Shown here in pieces: positions 34,483-44,179 of a stretch of DNA of 64,000 nt. The stretch is from DATFQI01 sp963816955. Lineage in GTDB: Bacteria > Actinomycetota > Thermoleophilia > Solirubrobacterales > Solirubrobacteraceae. The translations under genes and the position numbers were made by a program. How positions within the stretch are numbered: position 1 is the stretch's first letter; every line of letters starts with the position of its first letter. The stretch spans positions 62,001 to 126,000 of the forward strand of contig CAWFME010000006.1 of assembly GCA_963816955.1 (NCBI GenBank), read 5' to 3'. The notes beneath the pieces are model-generated. The model was not told the origin of the DNA, did not search any database, and worked only from the letters and a program-made list of their open reading frames with translations.

Positions 34483-37400
34483 CTAGCCGCGGCCGCGGCG
34501 GCCTGCCGCTCGGCCTCCTCGGCGAACGAGCAGAGCGCGTTGACCAGGCGCATCTGCTCGACCGTGTTGCAGCGCGCCCACAGCAGCCGCGGCGAGCAGA
34601 CCACGACCGCCAGCGCGCGGGCGCGGGAGATCGCGACGTTGAGCCGGTTGCGGGAGAAGAGGAAGTCCATCCCGCGTGGCACGTCCTCGCCCGAGGACGC
34701 CGTCATCGAGAAGAACACCACCGGCGCCTCCTGGCCCTGGAACTTGTCGACGGTGCCGATCCGGGCGCCGCGGGGGAGCCGGCCGCGCAGGTGGCGGACC
34801 TGGGCGTTGAACGGCGTCACGACGAGGATGTCCTCGAGCGTCAGGTCGCGCTCCTCGCCGGCGGCGTCGGTGTAGCGGCCGCCGTCGAGCAGCTTCGCGA
34901 CCTCCTCGGCGATCCGGTCGGCCTCCTCGGGTGCGCTCTGGCGGTTCTCGGCGTGCTCGACCTCGATCATCCGGACGCCGGAGCCCGACAGGCCGGGCGA
35001 GGCGACCGCCTGGCGCTCCATTCCCTCGACCGGCGCGAGCCGCCCGTCGTACATCGTGCTCGACACGAAGCGGCACACGTCCGGGTGCATGCGCCAGGTG
35101 CGCTCCAGGAACACGCCCTCGGCCGGCGGGATCGTCTCGCGGTCGCCGAGCAGGTGCTCGAGCACGGAGACGCCCGACCGCCGCGGATGGGTGCCCTGGC
35201 TCACGTGCGCGAGCTGCTGCGGGTCGCCGAGCAGGACCATCCCGTGCCCCGCGCCGGCGATCGCCAGCGCGTCGGCGAGCGCCATCTGGCCGGCCTCGTC
35301 GACGAACAGCACGTCGACCGAGTCGCGCAGCTCCTCGCGCGCCCACAGCCACGGCGTGCCCGCGATCAGGTTCACGTCGTCCCCGGGCGGGAACGCGGCC
35401 GCGTCGGCGGAGCGAGCTCACGTGCGTCGCTCTCGTAGACCGACTCCGGGTTGCCGCCGCCCGACTTCTTCAGCCCGCGGTACGCGGTGCCCGTCTCCGC
35501 CGCCGCGCGGCCGACCTCGTCGAGCAGGTTGGCGATCGCCTTGTGCGAGGTCGCGGCGACGCCGACGCGCTTGCCGGCGCGCAGCAGCTCGCAGATCAGC
35601 CGCGCGCCCGCGTAGGTCTTGCCAGAGCCGGGCGGGCCCTGGATGAACAGCGCCGAGCCGCCGAGGTTCACGACGCGCTCGCCGAGCGACTCGCCGCGCA
35701 GCCGCGGCGGCATCCGCAGCAGCAGCTCGAACGCGGGGCTCGGGCCCGAGATCGCCCCCGTGGCCTGCTCGGCGAGCCCGCGCAGCGCGGCCTGCTGGGC
35801 CGTCTGCGGGATCGGCTTGGGCGGGATCAGCGCGTTCGGCAGGGGCTTGTACAGCGACGCCTTGCCGCGCTTGAGCCACACCAGGCCGGCGTCGTCGTCG
35901 ATCCGCGGGATCTCGTAGCCGCGCTGGGTGACCGGGTCGACCGCGATCCCGGGCGTGAGCTTGTGCTGCTGGGGCGGGAAGCGCAGCGGGTGCAGGTAGG
36001 AGCGGTCGACCTCGCCGAGCGGCACGTCGTCGGCGGGCAGGAGGTCGCCGATCGCCTCCGCGTCGTCGTCGCGCAGCTCGCCCGCGGTGCGGCCCAGCCG
36101 GTCGAAGTACGCCCACCACTCGGGCCGCGCCTCGCGCCGGTGGTACTGCAGCAGGTCGGCGAGCAGCCGCCGGCCGGGGTCGCCGTCGTCCGCGAGCAGC
36201 AGGGCCTCGAGGCGCTCCACCTCGGCGTGGCGGGCGAGCTGCTGCGCGCTCGGCGGGGAGGGCGGCGCGGCGTCGTGGTAGCCGGTGCTGCCGCGCTCGG
36301 CGAGCAGCCAGTCGCGCAGGCCCTGCGTCGAGCGGCAGTCGTCGGCGTTGTAGTCGGCGATCGCCTCGAGCTTGGCGGCGTCGCGGGAGGCGAGGTACTC
36401 CTGGTAGGCGAGGATCGAGCCGCCCGCCTCGGTCACCTCGGCGTCGCGCTCGAACGGGTACATCGCCTCGACGGCCTTCAGCGAGTAGCTCTCGGTCCCG
36501 ATCCGCAGCGCCTGGCGCACGATCGTGTAGAGGTCGACGAAGACCTTGCGCCGCAGCAGGTCGTCGACCTCGGCCTCGCGCGTGCCGTAGCGGGACATCA
36601 GCGCCTTCAGCGCGGTCGGCTCGTAGTGGTTGTAGTGGTAGACGTGCAGGTCGGGGTGGCGCTCGAGCCGCTCCGTGATCCAGTCCACCCAGCGCTCGAA
36701 CGCCGCCCGCTCCTGCACGCGGTCGTGCGCCCACAGCGGCTGGTAGCCGTCCTCGGTGAGCGAGCCGAACAGGTACTCGAGCCCCGCGGGTGGGGTGGGC
36801 CCGAAATACGGATCGCCCTCGATGTCGAAGAAGACGTCGCCCGCCGACGGCGGCGGCAACCGGCCGAAGCCGCGGCCGGGCGCGCCGGGGAGGCGCTCGT
36901 GCACCGGCACGTCGGAGTCGCGGCTGAGCACCTGCAGCCACGCCTGCTGGCGCAGCCCGGCGAGCGACGGCGCGGAGATCCCCGGCACGGAGACGCCCGA
37001 CGGCACGTCGGCCAGCTCGGTCACGCGCCGGATGCCGGCCGCCTCGAGCTTGATCGCCTGCGCGCGGGTGATGCCGGCGACCAGCGACAGGTGGTCGTCC
37101 GCGCGCCGGCGGTCGCGGCAGCGCGCCCACCAGTCGCAGTAGGCGCAGTGCTCGACGGGGTACGGGTACGGCGGCGGCGCGCCCTTGCGGTAGGCCTGCA
37201 GGGTGGTGAAGAAGCGGCCCTGCACGCGGTCGGCGTACGCCTGGAAGTCGCGCGGGCGGAACGAGCGCGTCTCATCCGTGCCGAGCACCACGTGCACCCG
37301 CTCGGGCGCGGCCCCCTGCAGCTGGGAGACCATCGCCGCGTAGAACAGCAGCTGGAAGATCACGTACGGCTTGGGGTGCGTGGCGAGCTTGGCGTCGGCG

Positions 37401-37792
37401 GGCTCGTAGGAGTAGGGCCCGAGCTCCGACGGCACGCGCACCTTGAGCAGGAAGTCGGCCACGCCCCGCCAGTTGCCCGCGGTGAACGCCGCCTGGTGGA
37501 TCACGTCGGGGCCGGCCCGCATCGCCTCGATGGTCGCCTCCGCGGCGCCCTCGCCGGGCGAGATCGCCACGACCTCGAGCCCGCGCTCGCGCAGGCTCGC
37601 CAGGTGCGCGCGCTCGTGCTCGCGGCCGCGCTCGGCGATCAGCTCGGCGTCCGGGCGGGGGATGCGCTCGAGCAGGATCTCGCCGCGCGCGCGGGCCAGG
37701 TCCAGCGCTGTGCGGTGCTCGCAGGCGAGGAAGTTGTTGAGGTCGCTGGGTGAGAGGAGGAGGCGGCCGCCGCGCTGCAGCATCGCGTACAT
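34483..37792 (-). pseudogene. RecB-like nuclease fused to Superfamily 1 helicase, frameshifted
   Basis: The first 790 residues (37792 to about 35425) start with a RecB-like nuclease (LSPSDLNNFLACEHRTALDLA; VIHQAAFTAGNWRGVADFLLKV; HCAYCDWWARCRDRR cysteines), then an RNase-H-like exonuclease region (DVFFDIEGDPYF ... DYNADDCRSTQGLRDWL), then Walker A FIQGPPGSGKTYAG. The frame then breaks near 35420. The rest of the helicase continues one base out of frame (DVLFVDEAGQMALADALA; LLGDPQQLAHVSQG; TVDKFQGQEAPVVFFSM; RNRLNVAISRARALAVVV). The natural stop is probably TAG at 34483, but the downstream frame misses it and stays open antisense through rnhA. Likely a TM0106-type nuclease-helicase of about 1100 residues, damaged by one or two single-base shifts. 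Confidence 0.8.
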
Positions 37793-37840
37793 CTTCGCGG
37801 CGGCGGGGAACTGGTGCGGCGCGGCCGGTGTAACACGGGC

Positions 37841-38026
37841 ATGCGCGCCCCACTCGTCCTGCTTCTCGCGGCCGTGCTCGGGCCGGCCGTTCCCGCCACC
37901 GCCGGCGGGCCGTCCACCACCGTGTGGGTGCTCCTGGTGACCGGCGCGCTCGGGCTCGCGGCGCTCGTCGCCCGCGGCGCGGCGTCCGCGCTCGGCCGTC
38001 GAGGGGGCTCCGCGCCCGCCGGTTGA
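37841..38026 (+). CDS. Small exported or membrane protein upstream of the sigma factor
   Basis: A 61-residue protein from ATG 37841: a signal-like segment (RAPLVLLLAAVLGPAVPATA), a short loop, then a hydrophobic span (VWVLLVTGALGLAALVA) and a basic tail. It lies 47 nt before the ECF sigma gene and is divergent from the helicase. Function unknown. The small size makes it uncertain, but the hydrophobic pattern is convincing. Confidence 0.55.
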   Translation: MRAPLVLLLAAVLGPAVPATAGGPSTTVWVLLVTGALGLAALVARGAASALGRRGGSAPAG

Positions 38027-38073
38027 GGCGAGCCGGGTTGCTTTCGCGGCCGGGTGGGCGTGGAATCGGCGGT

Positions 38074-38625
38074 GTGACGATCGAGGTCACCGATGCCGAT
38101 CTGGCCGCCCGTGCGCGCTCGGGAGACGACCGGGCCTTCGGGATGCTCGTCGAACGCCATCAGACCGTCGCCTTCCGGACCGCCTACGTGATCTGCGGCA
38201 ACGCCGCGGACGCGGAGGACGCGGCCCAGGACGCGTTCATCAAGGCGCGCGCCGCGATGGGCCGCTTCCGCGCGGGCGCGCCGTTCCGGCCGTGGCTGCT
38301 GACGATCGTCGCCAACGAGGCGCGCAACCGGCGGCGCTCGGCCGGGCGCCGCTCGGCGCTGGCGCTGCGAGCGGCGGTCGAGCCGGTCGCGCCGGTGCCG
38401 CTGCCCGAGGCGGCCGCGCTGGCGGGCTCGGAGCGGCGCGAGCTGGCGCAGGCGCTGTCGCGGCTCGGGGCCGACCACCGCGAGGTGATCGTCCTGCGCT
38501 ACCTGCTCGACCTCTCCGAGGCGGAGTGCGCCGCCGCGCTCGGCTGCCGCCCCGGGACGGTCAAGTCGCGGCTGTCGCGGGCGCTCGGGCGCCTGCGCCT
38601 GGAGCTGGAGGGCTCGCATGCCTGA
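38074..38625 (+). CDS. ECF-type RNA polymerase sigma factor
   Basis: A 183-residue sigma-70 family protein from GTG 38074. Region 2 is EVTDADLAARARSGDDRAFGMLVERHQTVAFR ... AADAEDAAQDAFIKARAAMGRFR, and region 4 is LGADHREVIVLRYLLDLSEAECAAALGCRPGTVKSRLSRALGRLR, a helix-turn-helix for -35 recognition. Regions 1 and 3 are absent, as in ECF sigmas. It overlaps the next gene by 8 nt, which places a membrane protein with anti-sigma features in the same transcript. Confidence 0.92.
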   Translation: MTIEVTDADLAARARSGDDRAFGMLVERHQTVAFRTAYVICGNAADAEDAAQDAFIKARAAMGRFRAGAPFRPWLLTIVANEARNRRRSAGRRSALALRAAVEPVAPVPLPEAAALAGSERRELAQALSRLGADHREVIVLRYLLDLSEAECAAALGCRPGTVKSRLSRALGRLRLELEGSHA

Positions 38626-39388
38626 GCTCGAGCTCCAGCTCCGCGCGCTCGCCGAGGAGGCCGTCTGGCCGGCCACGCCGGACCTCGCCGCGGCGGTGGC
38701 CGCTGCGCCGCGCGGTCGCCGCGCCGGCCTGGGGCGCGCGGCAGCGCGGCTGCGCATCCGCCCGCGCCGCGCGCTGGCCGTGGTGCTCGCGGCGCTGCTG
38801 CTCGTGCCGGCGGCTGCGGTCGCCTTCCCCGGCGCGCGCGACGACGTGCTCGAGTGGCTCGGGCTGCGCGAGGTCGAGATCCGCCGTGTGCCCGCCCCGC
38901 CGCCGGGGACGCGCCCCGAGCTCGAGCCCGACCTGGGCCGGGTGGTCCCGCTCGCGCAGGCGCAGCGCGAGGCCGGCTTCGCGGCCTTCCTCCCGGCCGC
39001 GCTCGGCGAGCCCGACCGCGTCCGCATCCTGGGCCAGCGGGTCTCGCTGATCTACGCGCCGCGCGACGGCCTGCCGAGGCTCGACGGCATCGACGCCGGG
39101 CTGATCCTCACGCAGTCACGCGGCGGGATCCGCGGCGTGTACCTCGAGAAGCTCCTGCTCGGGGGGACGGACGTCGAGCGCGTCGAGGTGCGCGGCCGGC
39201 TCGGAGCGTTCATCTCCGGCGGGGAGCACGCCTACCTCTACGAGACGCCCGACGGGCAGGTGCGCGAGGACCGTCCGCTGCTGGCCGGCCCGACCCTGGT
39301 CTGGACCGGGAGCGGCCGCGTGTACCGCCTGGAGGCCGCCGCTCCGCGCGATAAAGTCCTGCAAATCGCCAGTTCGGTCGCGCCCTAA
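38618..39388 (+). CDS. Membrane-anchored protein, putative anti-sigma partner
   Basis: A 256-residue protein with a short cytoplasmic N-terminus (MPELELQLRALAEEAVWPATPDLAAAV), one hydrophobic span near 51-69 (ALAVVLAALLLVPAAAVAF) and an extracytoplasmic C-terminal domain of about 180 residues. This topology and the 8-nt overlap with the sigma gene fit an anti-sigma factor, but no zinc-binding HxxxCxxC motif is present, so it would be an atypical one. The outer domain is not recognised. Its TAA stop is the first three bases of the hairpin repeat. Confidence 0.78.
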   Translation: MPELELQLRALAEEAVWPATPDLAAAVAAAPRGRRAGLGRAAARLRIRPRRALAVVLAALLLVPAAAVAFPGARDDVLEWLGLREVEIRRVPAPPPGTRPELEPDLGRVVPLAQAQREAGFAAFLPAALGEPDRVRILGQRVSLIYAPRDGLPRLDGIDAGLILTQSRGGIRGVYLEKLLLGGTDVERVEVRGRLGAFISGGEHAYLYETPDGQVREDRPLLAGPTLVWTGSGRVYRLEAAAPRDKVLQIASSVAP

Positions 39389-39427
39389 GGGGACAGGCCA
39401 TTTAGGTAAGGGGACAGGCCCCTTAGG
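39386..39427 (+). repeat. Tandem pair of hairpin repeats, copies 2a and 2b
   Basis: Two direct copies of the same 21-nt unit, 39386-39406 and 39407-39427, each starting TAAGGGGACAGGCC. The second (ending CCTTAGG) pairs perfectly as TAAGGGG/CCCCTTA around ACAGG; the first has ATTTAGG and pairs less well. The first TAA is the stop codon of the preceding gene. Confidence 0.9.
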
Positions 39428-39470
39428 TCGGCGTGAATGCCCGATGTAAGAGGCCCGGCTCAGCACGAAG

Positions 39471-39818
39471 ATGCTTTCCATGCGAGCCACCGACACACTC
39501 AAGAAGCTGCTCGGGCCGACGCAGGATTTCGAGGCCGCGAGCCCCGACGTGACCATCCGCTACGCGCGCCCGGACGACGCCCTCGCGCTGATGGACCTGG
39601 CGGACCTGGACTCCAGCCGCGCGCCCGACGGGATCGTCGTGGTCGCCGAGGTCGGCGGCCGGCTCTGGGCCGCGCACTCGCTCGACGACGGCCACGCGGT
39701 CGCCGACCCGCTCCGCCCGACCGGCGAGCTGGCCTTCCTGCTCGCCGAGCGCGCCCGCCAGCTCTCGGGCGCCGCGCGCCCGCCCCGCCGCCACGTGCGC
39801 ACCCTCCAGGCGGCCTGA
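39471..39818 (+). CDS. Small protein, possibly a degenerate GNAT-type domain
   Basis: A 115-residue frame. The middle PDVTIRYARPDDALALMDLADLDSSRAPDGIVVVAEVGGRLWAAHSLDDG looks like the first half of an acetyltransferase (GNAT) domain, but the acetyl-CoA binding Q/RxxGxG/A loop is absent, so it is unlikely to be an active enzyme. ATG 39471 or 39480 could start it. It ends before a bidirectional hairpin region and is convergent with the hybrid kinase. Confidence 0.6.
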   Translation: MLSMRATDTLKKLLGPTQDFEAASPDVTIRYARPDDALALMDLADLDSSRAPDGIVVVAEVGGRLWAAHSLDDGHAVADPLRPTGELAFLLAERARQLSGAARPPRRHVRTLQAA

Positions 39819-39829
39819 CGACGATCGCG

Positions 39830-39889
39830 GCGGCGGCTGCCCCGGAGCCTTTGGGGCGGCCGCCGCTCCGCACCCCGGAGCGGGTGCGG
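39830..39889. terminator. Two hairpins between convergent genes
   Basis: Arms 39830-39843 and 39853-39866 pair over 14 bp with one mismatch; arms 39868-39875 and 39882-39889 (CCGCACCC/GGGTGCGG) pair perfectly. They fill the 79-nt gap between the small protein and the hybrid kinase, which are convergent, so a bidirectional terminator role fits. Confidence 0.55.
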
Positions 39890-39897
39890 GCTCGAAC

Positions 39898-41424
39898 TCA
39901 GTCGCCGTCGAGGACCTCGCGCACCTTGCGCGCGAGGGAGGCCTGCGAGAACGGCTTCTCGATGAACGCCGTGCCCGCGCGGATGATGCCGTGGCGGAAG
40001 ACGGCCTCGTCGGAGTAGCCGGACATGAACAGCACCCGCAGGTGCGGGAACAGCGCCGTCAGCCGCTCCGCCAGCGCGCGCCCGCCGATGTCGGGCATCA
40101 CCACGTCGGTCAGCAGCAGGTCGACGCCGCCGGGGTGCTCCTCGCAGAGGTTCATGGCGGCGTCGGCATCGGGCGCCGAGAGCACCTCGTAGCCGCAGCC
40201 GCCGAGCATCAGCTGCACCAGCTCGCGCACGCTCTCGTCGTCCTCGACGACCACGATCGTCTCAGTGCCCCGCTCCGAGCCGGGCTCCTCGGCGCTGTCG
40301 GCCGACTCGACGGGGAGGTCGCTCGCGGGCAGGTAGATCTTGAACGTGGTGCCGCGGCCCTCCTCGCTGTAGACGAAGATCGAGCCGCCGCTCTGCTTGA
40401 CCACGCCGAAGACGGTCGCGAGCCCGAGGCCCGTCCCGCCGCCGCCGCCCTTCGTGGTGAAGAACGGCTCGAACAGGTGCTTGCGCACCTCCTCGCTCAT
40501 GCCGGACCCCGTGTCGCTGATCGACAGCAGCACGTGCGGGCCGGGCGTGACCTCGCCGTGCGTGGCGACGTAGCTGGCCTCGAGCTCGACGTCGGCGGTC
40601 GTGACCGTCAGCCGCCCGCCGCGCGGCATCGCGTCGCGCGCGTTGGCGGCGAGGTTGAGCACGACGCGCTCGATCTGGGCGCGGTCGGCCTCGACCGCCG
40701 ACACGCGCTCGGCGAGCTGCACGGTGACCTGCACGTCGTCGCCGATGATGCGCTCGAGCATCGGGCCCATCCCGCCCACGATCTCGTTGATGTCGACGGC
40801 CTGCGGGCGCAGCACCTGTCGGCGCGAGAACGCGAGCAGCTGGCGGGTGAGCGCGGTCGCCTGCTCGGCGGCGTGCTCGATCTCGTCGAGCGGCTCGCTC
40901 GCGGTGGGGTCGGCGCGGAGGATCGCCGCATACCCCGAGATCACCGTCAGCAGGTTGTTGAAGTCGTGCGCCACGCCGCCCGCCAGCCGCCCGACGGCCT
41001 CCATCTTCTCGGCCTCCGCGAGCCGCTCCTGCATCTCGCGGCGCTCCGTCACGTCGCGCGAGACGACGAGCGCCGCGTCCCGGCCCTCCCAGACGATCCG
41101 GCCCGCGCTGATCTCGACGTCGATGATCGAGCCGTCGCGGCGCCGGTGGCGCCACGTCTCCGGCCGGTGGGAGCCGACGGACCCCTGGCGAAGACTTCGC
41201 AGCAGCGCCTCGACCTCGTCGGCTGGTCGGATCTGCGTGATCTTCATCGCGAGGAACTCCTCGCGGCTCCAGCCGTAGTGGCGCACGGCGGCGTCGTTGA
41301 CCGCGAGGAACTGCAGCGTCGGGGCGTCGTAGACCCACGTCGGGACCGGGCTGGCCTCGAACAGCATGCGGTAGCCGGCATCGCTGCCCAGGGTGTCGCG
41401 CTTCTGTTCTCCGATCCCTGCCAC
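39898..41424 (-). CDS. PAS-domain hybrid histidine kinase with receiver
   Basis: A 508-residue soluble kinase with no membrane span. A PAS domain (YRMLFEASPVPTWVYDAPTLQFLAVNDAAVRHYGWSREEFL) is near 18-140, followed by the dimerisation box GGVAHDFNNLLTVISGYAA with its phospho-His near 154, an HATPase (NLAANARDAMPRGG; SDTGSGM; FFTTKGGGGGTGLGLATVFG), and a C-terminal receiver (TIVVVEDDESVREL; DLLLTDVVMPDIGG with the acceptor Asp; FIEKPFS). The receiver suggests phosphotransfer to another protein, and no partner gene is adjacent. The signal sensed is unknown. Confidence 0.93.
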   Translation of the reverse strand: MAGIGEQKRDTLGSDAGYRMLFEASPVPTWVYDAPTLQFLAVNDAAVRHYGWSREEFLAMKITQIRPADEVEALLRSLRQGSVGSHRPETWRHRRRDGSIIDVEISAGRIVWEGRDAALVVSRDVTERREMQERLAEAEKMEAVGRLAGGVAHDFNNLLTVISGYAAILRADPTASEPLDEIEHAAEQATALTRQLLAFSRRQVLRPQAVDINEIVGGMGPMLERIIGDDVQVTVQLAERVSAVEADRAQIERVVLNLAANARDAMPRGGRLTVTTADVELEASYVATHGEVTPGPHVLLSISDTGSGMSEEVRKHLFEPFFTTKGGGGGTGLGLATVFGVVKQSGGSIFVYSEEGRGTTFKIYLPASDLPVESADSAEEPGSERGTETIVVVEDDESVRELVQLMLGGCGYEVLSAPDADAAMNLCEEHPGGVDLLLTDVVMPDIGGRALAERLTALFPHLRVLFMSGYSDEAVFRHGIIRAGTAFIEKPFSQASLARKVREVLDGD

Positions 41425-41502
41425 GCTCCGGGGTCCCCTTCCCTCCGAAAGCCGGTCAAGGGAGCGTACCGGGGACGCGCCGGGCTGCTATTGCACGGTG
41501 GC

Positions 41503-42870
<1,368 letters not shown>

Positions 42871-42876
42871 CCGGGG

Positions 42877-44175
42877 CTAGGCCGTGACGCGCTCGGCCGC
42901 GGCGGTCAGGCTCTCCGGCCCGATGCCCGCGACCGACGAGCAGCCGGCCAGCCCCATCGTGAGGTCGAAATCGGCCTTGAAGTTCTGCAGCACCTCGCGC
43001 ACGCCGGCCTCGCCCGCGATCGCCAGCCCGTAGGCGTACGGGCGCCCGAGCCCGACCGCGGTCGCGCCGAGGGCGAGCGCCTTGAACGCGTCCGCGCCCG
43101 AGCGCACCCCGGAGTCCAGGACGATCGGGATCCGCCCGTCGACCGCGGCGGCGATCCCGGGCAGCGCCTCGATCGTCGAGGTCGCCCCGTCGACCTGGCG
43201 GCCGCCGTGGTTGGAGACCACGATGCCGTCGATGCCCTCGTCGATCGCGCGGCGCGCGTCGTCGGGGTGCAGGATGCCCTTGAGCAGGATCGGCAGCTTC
43301 GTGCGCTCGCGCAGGAACGGCAGGTTCTCCCAGGTCAGCGAGGGCCGCGAGTAGATCCGCGTGAACGTCTGCACCGCGGCGCGCGCGTGGCCGGAGCGCA
43401 GGCTCGGCACGAACCCGTCGGGGTAGGCGCGCGTGAGCTGCACGAGCGTGCGCAGCGCGGACGGCGTCGGCTTGGGCTGCTCGTCCTTGCCGAGCACCAC
43501 GGGCTCCTCGGCGATGATCCGCCGGAACACCGGGTCGCTCGTGTACTGCGCGATCCCCTTGCCGCGCAGGAACGGCAGGTAGGCGATGTCGAGGTCGCGC
43601 GTGCGCCAGCCGAGCATCGTCGTGTCGAGCGTGATCACGATCGCCTCGCAGCCGCACCCCTCGGCGCGCTCCACGAAGCTGGCCACGAGGTCGTCGTTCG
43701 TGGACCAGTAGAGCTGGAACCAGCGCGGCGAGTCGCCCAGCTCGCGCGCGCAGGCCTCCATCGGGCGCGAGGCCTGGTTGGAGAAGATCATCGGCACGCC
43801 CTCGGCGCGGGCGGCGCGCGCCACCGCCAGGTCGGCCTCGTCGTCGACCATCTCCAGCACGCCGACCGGGCAGAGCAGGAAGGGGGAGTCGAGGCGGCGG
43901 CCGAGCAGCTCGATCCCCGTGTCGCGCTCGGACACGTCGCGCAGCATCCGCGGCACGATCCGCCGGCGGTCGAAGCCCTCGCGGTTGGCGCGCACGGTGG
44001 CGCCGGTGCCGGCGCCGCCGGCGATGTAGGCGTAGGCCTCGGCCGGCATCGCCTTGCGGGCGCGCGCCTCGAGCTGGGTGGCGTCGGTGGGGACGCGCGG
44101 CCGCCGGCCGCTGACGCCGGCGCGGTAGATGGCGGTCTGGCGGAGGACTCCGAGCATCGCCCGGACTCCTACCAC
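42877..44175 (-). CDS. FMN-dependent alpha-hydroxy-acid oxidising protein
   Basis: A 432-residue enzyme of the lactate oxidase/mandelate dehydrogenase family that oxidises 2-hydroxy acids to 2-oxo acids. PRMLRDVSERDTGIELLG and SPFLLCPVGVLEMVDDEAD are N-terminal barrel strands; the substrate and catalytic region includes YWSTNDDLV, VITLDTTMLGWRTRDLDIAYLPFL and GIVVSNHGGRQVDGATSTIEALP with the active-site His; GIPIVLDSGVRSGADAFKALALGATAVGLGRP closes the FMN phosphate site. ATG 44157 is an alternative start. The electron acceptor is unknown. Divergent genes are 4 nt away on the other side (SBP operon end). Confidence 0.91.
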   Translation of the reverse strand: MVGVRAMLGVLRQTAIYRAGVSGRRPRVPTDATQLEARARKAMPAEAYAYIAGGAGTGATVRANREGFDRRRIVPRMLRDVSERDTGIELLGRRLDSPFLLCPVGVLEMVDDEADLAVARAARAEGVPMIFSNQASRPMEACARELGDSPRWFQLYWSTNDDLVASFVERAEGCGCEAIVITLDTTMLGWRTRDLDIAYLPFLRGKGIAQYTSDPVFRRIIAEEPVVLGKDEQPKPTPSALRTLVQLTRAYPDGFVPSLRSGHARAAVQTFTRIYSRPSLTWENLPFLRERTKLPILLKGILHPDDARRAIDEGIDGIVVSNHGGRQVDGATSTIEALPGIAAAVDGRIPIVLDSGVRSGADAFKALALGATAVGLGRPYAYGLAIAGEAGVREVLQNFKADFDLTMGLAGCSSVAGIGPESLTAAAERVTA

Positions 44176-44179
44176 GTTC

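Noticed and set aside
34931..37753. A plus-strand frame opposite the nuclease/helicase
   Set aside because: Antisense to a gene with nuclease and helicase motifs; no domain, Arg-rich.
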